A DNA stretch of 64,000 nucleotides from positions 72,304,300 through 72,368,299 of the forward strand of contig CM049314.1 in assembly GCA_026874595.1 (NCBI GenBank), given 5' to 3'. Positions within the stretch are counted from its first letter, which is position 1. Every line of letters begins with the position of its first letter. The notes beneath the pieces were generated by a model. It ran no database searches. It was not told the origin of the DNA and saw nothing but the letters and a program-made list of their open reading frames with translations. The DNA comes from Sipunculus nudus (lineage: Eukaryota; Annelida; Sipuncula; Golfingiida; Sipunculidae). The translations under genes and the position numbers were made by a program. Positions 46,643 through 59,513 of this stretch are shown here, one piece after another.

Positions 46643-47989
46643 CCGGGGAAAAACGACTGGCTGCCATGGCCGTAGGCTTTTTTTGTGCAGGTAAGCGTGG
46701 TTAAGCGGAACACCCATAAGCACGGACAAATCGTTATCTCCACTTTAATAGCTATATAAGTTATGAATTTAATTTTTTTATGACCAAGGAGTTTATATAG
46801 CCTCTTGATATAGTCATTGAATAAATACGAGGTTTTAATTGTTTCGTACCAGAAAGTTCGACAAATTCAAGGAAACTTGCAAAATTTGACATTCATCGAT
46901 GAATGAAAGACCTTGGGTAACTTTTCCCAAATCATCCTGCGAGACAGCTGATTCACGATCGAATTTTAATGCAAACTGTGCTGAATGCAGCAATTCCAAT
47001 GTCTTTTCATGTTTCTGAAACATTTTTACACAGCATAAAAAATGTAATATTATATATAAGAATGATCGGAAACAAAAAACTATGTGTCCAGTGCATATAC
47101 AGTGTAGGGCCACTGGTTGTTTGCCGGGATTTTTCATTTACTGCCTCCACACACGAGAGTATCGATATAAGCATATCCTGCATTAGGACAAATCCCATTT
47201 CCAAAGTTTTATAAATTTCCCATATCCCACCATATAATAAATGTACATTATCCTTATAAAAAAAATTCCAATTTTCAGCCCTACATTATTCACATTTTTT
47301 TAAAATATTTAAAACATAGAGTTACATCAATGGTTAAGAGTTAAGCAGTATAATGTGTTCTATGGTAAATAAGAGTCAGTCTGAAAGTTGTCATCTCCCC
47401 CCCCCCCATATATCGTCCTTTATGTTTATCTAAGACACATCGAAGGTAATGATTTCATTATGTTTCGGTTTATGAACAACTTCTCATCTCGAATTAATGC
47501 TTTGTCGGCGAGAGAAAAAAGGCATGATTATGAGTGACTAATTAAACAAACAGATAAACAACGGTCCAAGTGTGTAAAGCATCGTGCCTGATGGGTAAGA
47601 TTCTTGTCGGTATTAATTATATAACTGGTCATCACGGCCGTAAGTATGATTGCTGGACTATGCACAACTGTTACCTATACATTAAAGCGGCATGACCTCC
47701 AGTCGAGTGAGAGAGCCATCGCGCTTGATGAGTAAGAGCCTAGGCGGCATTAAATATATATACGTATAACCGGTCATCACGGCCCAATTATGACTGACGG
47801 ACTGTGAGGAACTGTTATCCAAACATTCAAGCGACATGACTTCGAGTTACGCGATGGAAATACAAGCTGGGGACCAACAAAACACCTCGACACATCAGGT
47901 TTTTCGACCCATCCGAGTTCGACACAAAGGAGTAAATTAATAAGGATTTAACTGTGTTTTGCAGGGACTCCACATTCGACTTCGACACA

Positions 47990-48840
47990 AGCGGGAATTC
48001 CACTTAACCGAGTTCTACACAACGAGGTTTCACTGTATATGGATATAAAAATAAAATCAGCAGCCCCTTAAACCGGCTGTCAGGCAAGCCCTTGCGAAAA
48101 AGTATGACGAAAGTAGTACCAGAAATATTGAAAAATGTAGAACAATGTAGGAACGTAGAAGGGAAAAGTAGAATAAATTGGGACTTAGTCAATACATAAC
48201 AAGATTATGAATTCATGCTTATTCTTTATAAGCCAATTTGAAATGAAAAATGTCATATTACTCAGTACACATTTAAACAAATATAATGTAGACTTCACTT
48301 TAAATCAGCAGGTTTGAAATTACATTCTGATAAAAAATTACCAAAAATATTTTGTTTATAATGACATCAGGTCAATGTTACAGATATTCCCTGCATTTTC
48401 ACACTGCAATGTTCAGTTCAACACAAAAATGTAGATAGGAATAGTATGAAAAAGTATGAATTTCGAATCAAAATAGGAAAAATAGGACAGAGGCCAACAA
48501 AGTAGGAAAACGTGGGAAACGTAGCTAGCTGTGAGCCTCCCCGTGATACAGGGACAGGTTTAATTATGCCGTAAAGTCTACAAATCGAATCAGGGAAATC
48601 CGTGCAATTCACCTTTATTCTATGCGGTTTGTCCGCATTCATATTTCTTGTCCAGTATTACGGGATTAGTGGGATTACCCTGGTGGCATATTCGGCAAAG
48701 TAAGTATTAAATATTGTGTCGGACGTGTACTGTGTCGCGGCGTATCCGCGTCCGGTTTTATCCGCTAGTCCGTAATGCTTTATCCTGTCCACAATAAATG
48801 AACGGATCAACAATTCATATACATTTAGTTATCTCTTTAC
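47990..48840 (+). repeat. Dispersed element R5, direct copy
   Basis: Inverted partner of 45,055-45,960. Its last about 180 nt match 2,270-2,500 and begin the homology of the second segmental copy. From 48,841 to 49,690 nothing gene-like is recognised; in particular, no orphan ligase exon is found where copy I has one. Confidence 0.6.
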
Positions 48841-49689
48841 ACATTCGCCGCCAATGACGTGTATACCCGTCATTTATTGTGATTCCCCCAGTGCCAAGCA
48901 CGTGTATACACGGTTTTTATTTATAAGCCATTTTCAGCAGGCATTTTCATAAATTTATCAATAAATTCTTAGCAGATGAGTAGCAGTTCATTTAGTGTCG
49001 CAGTATGAAAATGAATTATTTGTTATCTAACAGTGTGCTGCATCATTCGAAAGTAGGTAAGATTTGTAGATGGTGACAAAATCCACGGCTCCGGTCAATT
49101 GCCGTGAAATAACTTTGCGACGCGCTTCAGTTTGAAGTCGATTCCTAGAAAGAATTCTACTTTTAATCAAATGAAAGCGAGGACCGTAAAAATATGTAGC
49201 TACTTTTATATTAGAGCATGATTTGGCCACATTTCCAACCCACGCGGTTGCAAATGAATCTTTTGGCTTATTTCTTGTTCCTGATTTACTTACATATAGA
49301 TATATGCATATATTTGTAACTTCACTAACAAGTGCTGATAAATTGCAAAACTGAAATAATCTCCGTGTTTCGTGTGACTGTTACAATGACGAGGTCAATT
49401 ATGTCAAGGCTCGCATTTTGGTATATATGAACAGTCTATGACTATGTTTCAAAATCACATGTGTAATGTGAAACAATAATTTTTTACAATTATATTGATT
49501 AGTAGAATCGCTGTGTTTGTTATGAAAGTGTAAAAATGTATGTTTGATCACCAAAACTACATGTTTGTAAAAAAAAAAAAAAATACCGCGCTGCATGAAA
49601 AACAACAGACACTATGAGACGAGGCCTTTCAAAGGGGGCAACACAGAACAACGGTTAGGTCTATGCGAGCATCGATGAAAAGTTAAAGT

Positions 49690-50740
49690 ACCTAAAAGTT
49701 ATTTTACATAGAAACACTAGTATTACTCAAATATCTACTTTATTTGTCACACATAAATTGAGAGATAAGAATGAATATATGGTGTGTCGCTTCATAAATG
49801 CTCCTAAAAAGATTCCCAAGCTTTTAATAGAATTTATGCAACTCCACAAAATATCGGTACAAGGTGATTAGTATCAGGATTCAGCATTCGTGTCGTTCAG
49901 CAAATCCGAGTCTTCTCAAAACGACCTTTAATTGTTTAAATTTATAAATGAGAACGTTTGTTCAAAATATAATTTAAACGTAGCCATGAACACACACATT
50001 TTCTGTCATACTTTGCCAAATTGTCGATTTCTCTGTACTGAGAGATTCAAAGTTCATCAATCCTATTGCGATCTCGTAGAAAACAGCCGATAATCTTAAC
50101 CTTATAGGCTTCGAGTATTTAATTACCACAAATTATTATATTTTAACTCGCAAACAAAACATAAATCTTGCTCTATGTAAACGAGTCTCGTCCTGTATGG
50201 CGAGCAAGTTGGCTTGCGTCAAGCGTATCATGGAAGCTATGCCCTTATTCATTGATGAGACTTTTTCTGTGTATTCTTGACTAATTAGTTCTTGACTAAT
50301 GAAAACATTCTTGGCAAATGCTTTCGCAGTTGTTAGTCTTGCTCTGTGCAATGGACCAGAATGGCTTTTAATACTTTACCCTTCTCAATATGTCAAATGG
50401 TCCTATTTATTCACATGAACTGGAATAGAGCAGCGAATAGTTGAAGCGTGCTTTGGTTGGCTATAGTCATTATGCCTACGGGCCTCTATAAGCCCTTGAT
50501 TGATGTTTATCTATTGTATACATTAGCTAAAAAATCGAGTAAGAGATTTTTTTCAAATGCTTGTTTGGGACCACTTTAAGAGACAATTTTGGCTTCACTG
50601 CATTCGAAACAGCCTTCTGAAAAAAAGTTAAACACAACCCTTGCTTCTCTTGGTCTGGTCTGTCTGCAGAAATTCCAGAATTCACGACTTTTGGAAATTT
50701 TATACAGAATAAATAAATTTAACCACGTATCATATATCAG
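49690..50740. repeat. Segmentally duplicated noncoding block, copy II
   Basis: Collinear with 3,250-4,370, including a repeat R1 copy at about 50,575-50,735. Confidence 0.65.
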
Positions 50741-50877
50741 ATGGAGAGAGCTATCCTCTTTCCTTTAGGAAACTGCATACTTCATTTTAGAAATTGTCAC
50801 ATTTCCTGATTTAACAAAACTCAAATATGTGGTTTGCAAAAAAAATTGAATTTGACAAAATAGGCAATTCCAACCAG

Positions 50878-50910
50878 CCCCCCCCCCCCCCACCCCCCCC
50901 CCCACCCCCC
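50878..50910. repeat. Poly(C) tracts
   Basis: Three C runs separated by single A residues, at the place equivalent to the 4,623-4,633 C run of copy I but much longer. Confidence 0.9.
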
Positions 50911-51379
50911 GACATTTATGAAGAGGAACCTGTCGGTATTCGGAGGACGATCTTGGAAATAAGGTCAAGGTTAAACATAAATGTCAATGGCAAATGTTAA
51001 CCGTTAGCCATGACAAATATTGCACCCAGAGGTCACACCTTTTTAATTTAGCCATGTTTGAGATTAAGCACACAAACATTGGTGGAAGTGGGCAATAGTG
51101 TAGCCACCGACGGCGACGCTACACTTTCATTATATAAAATATGTTGCGTCCCCAGCCCCAAAAGGGCTTATTGGGGTTATAGTGTGTATATGTTACTCTT
51201 TGAAAGGAAAATGAATTAAAAATTAGTCCCTCTGATTGTAACATACCATTGTTCACATTACGTTGAAATGTTGAAAGGCCTGTCTCATTCTTTGGTGCAA
51301 AATAGTGCGAGAACAGGAGAATAATATTTTACAATGGTCAAATATAAAATACATCTGATAGATGTCCTGAACATTCTCA

Positions 51380-52930
51380 CGGGGTATGGTTAAAGAAGGG
51401 ATTTTTATACCATAAGGATTCTGACAGAAAAAAAGTTCAATTAATGGAATTATGTATTTTCTCTGGAATGTTATACACAATGAATTAATATAAATAGTTA
51501 TATGCTGACATCGTTTGTGATAACAATATACTTACCCGTATTTAATTATCAAATATAAGTTTTAAGTGTTCAAGTTTGTTCATTAAAAAATCAGGTCCAA
51601 AACTGTAAAATTGAAAAAAAAAAGCTTCACGAGATGTGTAAAAAGAGTTAAAAATGCAAGTTTTGTTATACTTAGTGAAAGAATTAAGCTTACTGAATGT
51701 AAAAGGGTAGCTCAATTTCCTTCTAGACTTATCTAATTTATTTATTAAGATTTCATATTTGAATTCTCCGTTTCAAAAGCGAGCAGTAACAAACTAAGGA
51801 AACCGTCCAAGATAATTAATAATTAATAATATTTATGCATTTAATACCGCCCCCATATCCACGCTCAATGCTGCTCAGTGGTGCCATTACAGGTGAAGAT
51901 ATAATATGCAGTGATTAAATTAATAGAAACAGTTTAAAAAGCTAAAACAACTATTTGCTTTGAGATAAAAAGTAAAAATATGATGGTAGGATATGCTAAA
52001 AATTGCAGCTTAAAGTTCATGATGTTCCCATTATTAATATATTTAAATGTAGACATATTTTATAATGAGCAGAACTTTAAATTTAAAAATGCCGCCCGGA
52101 ATAGGTAAGTTTCATTTGTCTTTTGAAACCATAATAATGATCCCACATGCGGAGTTCTAAGGGTAACCCGTTCCATAATTTTAGCGCAGCCTCGGATGAA
52201 AAGAATGAACACCATTTGTTCTCGTATGAGCAGGCTGTTGAAACAGAAGACGCTGGTCACTAGAGCGTAAACTAAGTGATGGTAGCTTGGAGCACTACCG
52301 TAAACACATCTGTGTATGACACAAAGCACCTTGACCTTGAATCTTATTATCTGTGGCCCAGGCAGCCAGTTGGGTTGATGTAGGATGTCGGAGATGCTAT
52401 CTCGTTTACTTTTCCTTAATACAGTCCTGAGTGTTGAGCACACGCTGAAGCTTTTATCGTAACTGATGCCGGGACATTAATCAGGAGAGAGTTACAGTTT
52501 TTTCAGTTGCTTCTCTGGTGAGCATCTATCTGATGGCAAAAATGTTGTACATATGGAAATAGCAGGATTTTCTACCTAACATGTTCCTCCATAGTGGCTG
52601 CCTTGTCGAACCAAGTTGTACAGCAACCAACAATGTCTTTAGTGATGAGCTCTACTCTGCGTCTTAGATTTTGGGAGCCGCGAGGTTCATAGGTTCCGTC
52701 TTGTCACCATTTAGCTTCGGTTTATTTCTCACCATACATTTACAAGCTTCAGACAAATGAACTGAGGCTATAGCTGGGTGAATAGAAGGTTCGGCTTTGA
52801 AACTGAATGTCAGGTAAATCTGGGTGTCGCCTGCGTACTGATGACACTGCATATTGTGTCTTGTCACGATATCACAAATAGGGCTAGTGAACAAGGAGAA
52901 GACAATTGTTATGCATTATTGACTAAATTG
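51380..52930 (-). mobile_element. CR1/L2-like LINE remnant C
   Basis: Segmental counterpart of remnant A. The minus-strand frame at 52,664-52,894 contains the RT catalytic region with His-Gln-Tyr-Ala-Gly-Asp-Thr-Gln-Ile-Tyr-Leu, in which the first Asp of the usual Tyr-Ala-Asp-Asp box is Gly, followed by Lys-Leu-Asn-Gly-Asp-Lys-Thr-Glu. The frame at 52,060-52,443 holds the downstream Thr-Val-Leu-Arg-Lys-Ser-Lys segment. It is inactive (mutated catalytic Asp, frameshifts). About 250 nt at 52,935-53,185 is an extra insertion relative to copy I. Confidence 0.8.
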
Positions 52931-53189
52931 CAAAATAAATAGGGTTTCAGTATAAAAACTCATGTGGGTTCCAGTATAAAAAAAATAATTTTGTTTCAGT
53001 ATAAACTTTAGATATGTATAGATTTTACATTATTTTGTAAAGTGAGAGATCACCTTTTTCATTAAAAGCCTCTATTCCTTGAGAAAATTGATGTCCGGAA
53101 TTACTGCCGACCGTGGGTTCAGGGTTGTTGTTAACATTCAAGAAGATTCGGGGCATAATTGAAGGTTTTACTGATAGCAATGATAGTAC

Positions 53190-54780
53190 TGCTCTTCCTG
53201 TACTGGGTCACTGATGGCGCCATCCGTGGACAGAAAATGGAATAATTGATTCGTATGCACAGGTGTCTGTGAATGGGAGTACCGACTCCACGTAACGCCA
53301 GAGCACATTATTCGGTGAACTTGAGATACTTTTTCTGAGACTCTCTGGAGGGTAATAAAAGTCTAAACTATGTTTTAATCGATATTGTCAAGGTACAGGG
53401 TAAGCCGGTACAGAGTATTTTTTGTTTGTTGTGTTTATCAATGATTGATGACTTAATGTTAAGATTATCGGTTATTTTCTTCGAAACATCAGGATGCACA
53501 GCCGTTGCGGAAGCGATTATAAATGTCAAGAACACGAATGACACACAAGATAAAACCATTAAAAAGATTTTTTTATTAATAGTTTACATAGTTCATTTTG
53601 AGAGCGTAAAACGTAGAACATATAATAAGAAAGAAAATGAACATAAAAAAGTGTCATCTCAGAATCTTCATGGCATCATAATTGACGTAAACTCTCATGT
53701 ATCAGCAAGAAGATATTGTGTTCATTATTCGCATAGCAACTCAAAAACAATGAATTGAATTTGATTTTTCTTTCAATCAACAGAATAATGAATAAATATA
53801 ATAATGATGTAAATAGTAAAATTACAATGTCTCACTTGTGATCACATTTTTCATTTATGGTAGACTAATTAGAAAACGCTTATATTAAAGTAGAACAATT
53901 CAATTTGAGCTACTTCAAAAGAATATTTACCTTTTTTCATTAATGAAAGACTAATTACAAAACGCTTCCAATAGAGTCGAACAATTCAATATGGGCTACA
54001 TAAAAAATACTATTACCGTCAGAGCCTTTGATCCTTACCATAAGACATACTTGGTTGAGACTGAAGTTGATCATGTTGAATGTGATTGATACAGCATTGA
54101 GCAATAGTTTTTCCCTAGAAAATAAAAGCGTAATACATATATACAGTACGGTCCTAGACCCGTTAAACCTGCAGATTATAAAGAGTTCGCAAGTATATCT
54201 GGGTTGTTATAATAAACCAGTTGATATACAATGGCCAAGGTCCAGAAATGCCAAAAAGGTCCCCTTAGACTTAACTCTGCAAAAACAGAATGCATCTTAT
54301 CTGAAATATTTTTATTAGAATCTTAATACTTCTCTCATTCTTTTCATAACAATTTTATAAAAATATATATATGTTTATAGTTCATTATGATATTAACAAT
54401 TTGGCCGGCACGGATAAGGCAGAAGCAAGGTTAAGCTTGGCTAATATTACCTCCTCTATGTTTGTGGTAACGTTCGAAAGTTAGACCCCGTTCACACAAA
54501 GCGCTCCGTTATACACTAGTACCTGTAATCTAAATATGATTCGGTCGTCCTTTCCACCGGCGTGTATACGATGATAATTAATATTTAACTATTTACACAG
54601 TAACAGTAACGTCTAACATGAGCACCAAGCCTGGTAAAATGGGTGTGAAATATTGAATATACCATGTTGCTAGTTTTGAATAGTTAATAACAATAAAATA
54701 TATGTGAAGGTCGGTCGAATACTTAACCAATATACCACGATATGACCACTAACTTTTTTTAATTTCTTGGTCAGTTTTTC
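53190..54780. repeat. Segmentally duplicated block downstream of ligase 2
   Basis: Collinear with 6,640-8,440. It contains the second copy of the putative secreted-peptide frame, and lacks the module array inserted at 8,445-9,405. Confidence 0.65.
53368..53559 (-). CDS. Putative small secreted peptide / signal-peptide exon, copy II
   Basis: Sixty-three codons from ATG. The signal-peptide region is the same as in copy I (6,981-7,133), with an Ala-Thr-Ala motif at residues 18-20, then Val-His-Pro-Asp-Val-Ser. Two codons are missing relative to copy I without frame loss, and the tail after about residue 45 diverges and runs on to a later stop. The signal peptide is clear by pattern. Whether the frame is transcribed or spliced is not visible. 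Family not recognised. Confidence 0.4.
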   Translation of the reverse strand: MVLSCVSFVFLTFIIASATAVHPDVSKKITDNLNIKSSIIDKHNKQKILCTGLPCTLTISIKT

Positions 54781-54948
54781 ATATAAATTGGTTAATTTTT
54801 TCCCTCACCGAAAGGCCTAAACATCTACATATATAAATTTGGAAAAAAAACAAAATCAAATTAATTTATGATTTGTGTGTACATAATAATAGTTTAGAGT
54901 CTCATGTCCTTGCTCTTCATGAATACTGGTCCACCTTTATTTTTTCTT

Positions 54949-57849
54949 TTAAATTTTAGACGTCAACTTCCCGGTCATTCCTCTGAGCTTCCTGCGTAAC
55001 ACTTTCCCACTCGCTGTCCGCGGTACTACGGGGACAAAGTGTATCCCTCCACGCAGGCGTTTGTAGGGCGCCACGTTTTCTAAAAACAGTAAGCACCAGT
55101 TTATCCATGGAAATAAGCAACAGCAGACCTGCACAGATACTGCCTCTCTTAACCACGAAATGCTGAAGAAGGTATGTACTGAGTTCCCAGAATGGACATG
55201 ATCAGTTTTTCTCTAATATACAAAACTTTCCCTTCAACATGGCGGCTGAGACACAATGAATGAGAATTATTAGTAGTTTATTAAATGAATGATGGCGTTA
55301 TGGCATTTTTATTGAATAAGAAAACACTTTAACACCTGGATATCAAATGATTTTTTGCAAGTAATTACAAAAGCGAAAGTGACGTACGCACCGTTCACGT
55401 GGTCGTGTAATTCCTTCTCCGTCACGTGATGTTCGTCTTTTTGGACCACGAACGCGGTCGGAAGTTCATTTGCCCCCTCCTTGTCAGGGACGCCCACGAC
55501 CCCGGCGTCTTCAATTCCCGGAAGGGAGAGCAGTAAAGCTTCCAGCTCCGCTGGCGCTACCTATGAACCATGACACTCAGATGCCAAGCATGACGTTTGA
55601 TGTTAAAGGCTAACATTTACAACTATGAGACAAATTTTTGAAGGACATGTTTGTTAACACTCTTTGTAGGATCGCATATACATATATATATATATATATA
55701 TGTCTGATTGAAGCACAATTACCTTATGGTACAAGATAATGTAGTATTGTTGATCTAAAACTGTGGTTTGACCGATGCTCATCAGTCACGGAACAATCAT
55801 TTAAACCGTAAGACATTATCAAATCTTTACTCCAGGCAGCTAAAACCCATGGTTTGGTGCAGTAATTCAAAAAATATATAATCACAGCCTACAACATAAT
55901 ACCATATCGGCAGGGGGCAGTCTGTTACTGTCCGCGAATGATGTTTATTTGGTTACAATTATTAACAAAGGATAGGTAAAATTATCTACGACTGTCAGCG
56001 ACTACTCCATGCACACTGTATCCAGCGGCCAGGTTTGACTGCTATAAAACTCTACAATTCTTAACATGCCGAAAGAGCTAGGGTGTACTCCTTTTTTTAC
56101 ACCAAGATTTCCTACTATTTGCTACCATTGAAACTTGTACTTGTGACTCTCACACGTGTTCATAGCTCATGGTTACCTGGAATGCTTTATACTTGATCAT
56201 CTCTTTGACCCTGTCCACAATGTACAAATACCCGTCAGCGTCAAGGTACCCAACGTCACCTGTAGACGATACAAAACAAAGAAGCATTACACAGATGATA
56301 ACAAAGTTCTTATTTTTCCTCTAATCATTGTTTTTTTTTTATATTTTTGTTGGAAGTAAACTGCTTCAATTATTTATTGCTAGCTTAACTGAAAGTATAT
56401 GTACAACTGCAGAATCCTTTCTGGTTTTGGACATCGTGACAGGGCTTTACCATAAGCGCCATCTCATTTTATATCCTAGTGAAAACCCGGTGACTACTGC
56501 ACCTGCGGGCTCTGGGTGGGTATTGCGTAATCGTCCTCATTTTTGGGTCATACCCACTTGGAATCCCCGAAAGGCGCACTAAGTTTTAAATCAAATACGG
56601 TCGTTGAGCACGGTCTTATTTCCCATTGAGCCTGCACCCTGAGAGGGGAGCGACCGTAAAAATCTCACCGCCTCAGCAAAGATTCGAGTCCTCTTTACCT
56701 CTCTACCCTGAGCCACATAAGCTAATCATTGTGTAATGAGTCACGCATTTAAGTAATGATTCTGATTGCCGCTCTTGCGTTTTCTTTTCCAAAAAGGTTA
56801 TAGATATCATGAAACATTTGACCACTGTTTCTTACTCAATTTGTAAATGGTCGGGTTAATTAACAATTTTACCTCTCCAAAAATTCCAACATATGAATTT
56901 TTAAGTTTTTTTATACTTCTGTAACTCGATAATAGCACACTAAAAATTTAAGAAAATTAGACTTCCAGTAGGTTGACTTTTTAATTAGATAAAATTCAGC
57001 CTTTTTCTCTATTCTGTCCCTTATTTGCAATAGATCAAATATTAAAAAAAGTGCCCACTTTCGTTATATGGTGAGTCCAAAACCATGTAAAATCCGATGT
57101 GAAATAAATTGCTAGACACAGGATAGAAGAGACTTTTTCGTCTCTATTCGTTACCTGTCCGGTACCAACCCTCCTTGTCCACGGGAGGCGCTGTAGTTTT
57201 GGGTTGATTCATGTAACCTTTCATGATCTGTGGACCTCTGAGCCAGACCTCCCCCGCCTCTCCGATTTGTTTCTGTATTCCTGTCTCCAAATCCTTAATC
57301 TGCATGGAAATTAAAACAAGTATATCGTCAATGTTTCCAAGCTTTCGTTATAACTTTTGTTATAATATAAAACAGGGATATACATGTATTGTAAAGCTAA
57401 AGTTCTGTAAGAAAAGTCTGTCATAAAATCAATAAAATGGGAAATATGTATTCTATGGATTATAAGATCGCCAGCGTAGACAGATTGGGTGAAAATCAAA
57501 AGCGAACTAAAGCACGGCACCAGAAGGACAAACCCCATCAATGTCGCTGTCAGCTGAGCTTTATATGATGCACAGATATTATTCCTGATCAACTTTATTT
57601 TACATGGAATGGACAGCTATTGAAAATGACTAATACAAGGCACCCTCTTTAGCTCAGATGATGGCGTACGGTAGTCTAAAGGGTGGAGAAAACCGGAGGA
57701 CCCAGAGAAAACCACCACTACAACCCACATTCACTATAGCGCCGGGAAACGAACCTGTGACGCCAGCAAAGAGAGCCGATCGATTTACTCCTCGGCTATC
57801 GAGGGCATCGAGGAAAAGCCGAAGTGAAATCTACAGGTAACCTTTTCCC

Positions 57850-57899
<50 letters not shown>

Positions 57900-59477
57900 C
57901 TTTTTTATAATTAGTATGTATTTAGTTATTATATTATATTGTATTATTATAAATTGTTGACAATTCGATGTCAAGTATTTAACCTAACGTTTTGTAAATA
58001 GGCATGTTTAACTAGTATAAGTGTATACTCACCCTTATTTCGGTGTCCGGCAGAGCTATTCCAACCGATCCGGGTTTTTTGACGCCATCTGGCATCACCG
58101 TCACCGGAGCCACGGCTTCCGTCATCCCGTACGCTTACATATAAATATATATCATATGTGGTCACACACGTATAATCTACAATATTAGTTTTATTCTTCC
58201 ATTTATCCATAGTTTAATCAATCAGTATATATTAATAAAACGATTGTAGCAGTCACATTATAATAATTTTCACATGTATAGGCAAATCTGGTATTTACTC
58301 TGCTTTTCCTTACAAGATGACTTGGTTGGTACTTCACTTTGACGCGTTAAAAATGTCCCTACACAAAATTGTACACTGAGGGGTGCACTGTCCCTCGCTT
58401 GTTTTGCCGTTGTGGTTGAATGAGCGTTCATTGTAATCCGGCCGCATTCGCGTGTTAACGAAGACTATTGTTCGCCACCTGCGACCAAACGCTAAGGTCA
58501 GTAGTTCATGGGTCTAAAGTTCAGGGGTGAGGGATCATGACATTTTTGTTAATGTCGAAGTTGATGAATATTCATAGGGGTACCGAACACTTTTCGTATT
58601 GTTCACGTATTGTTATTATGCATCTTATGAATATTCAGTACCAACCTGCAGGGTCTCGTATAAATGTACAGATAAGGCTTCGTTCAGCCACACTCGGTCT
58701 ACAACAATTTACGAGAAGGGATCTCCATCAAGGCAGCAGATCTTCGAGTGGCATCGAAAGTTTAGGGTTAAAGACCCATAAGTTGTTCTAACTTGCCACT
58801 TTCTTGTAAATGTATTTCTAGATAGGTAGTCTAAACTCACAAAATAAACAAAGATTATAGTTGCTTAGAGTTTTAAAAGGAGGGTTCGTTAAAAGACTTT
58901 ATATAAAAATGGTAAGCTTGATGTTACGTGAAGTAAATGTATTTGCAGTCGCCAGTACACGGTAGTGTTGGGAGGCATAATATTTTATGGAAATGTATTA
59001 TAAAGCAGAAGGCAGTTTAAACGTTTAGCGTGCAGTTTGGTAGGGACATTCGTTCAATTCGTTGTGAGGTAAATACGGGTTTTTTTTATGTCAATATGCG
59101 AGGTATTGCAAATTGTGTTGATAATGCAACGTTCGGTGGCGAGCATACTGTGTCAAATGAGTATGGCGTAACGTTTTCCTTAATAGGAACCTTTCTAGGC
59201 AGTAGGCCCTCATGGCATACGTGCCGTGGTACCTGACAGGGCCGTAAATTACGAGTATTCCTGTGTATTTGTTTTTCTGATAGCTTTTACCCTAGGTGAG
59301 ACCACATCGGTGAGGCCGAAAAGCGCAGGGGGCAGAGTTGGTGTACTGTACAGCTGACCGAGTAGTAGACGTCCCTGGATGGTGTCTGGTTAGACACAGA
59401 CCAGCACCGAAGAACCGCAGGGTCGACGTAGGGTTCGTCAACGAGGCCGAGAGAGTGCGCTGTAGTGTGGCCGACGG

Positions 59478-59513
<36 letters not shown>

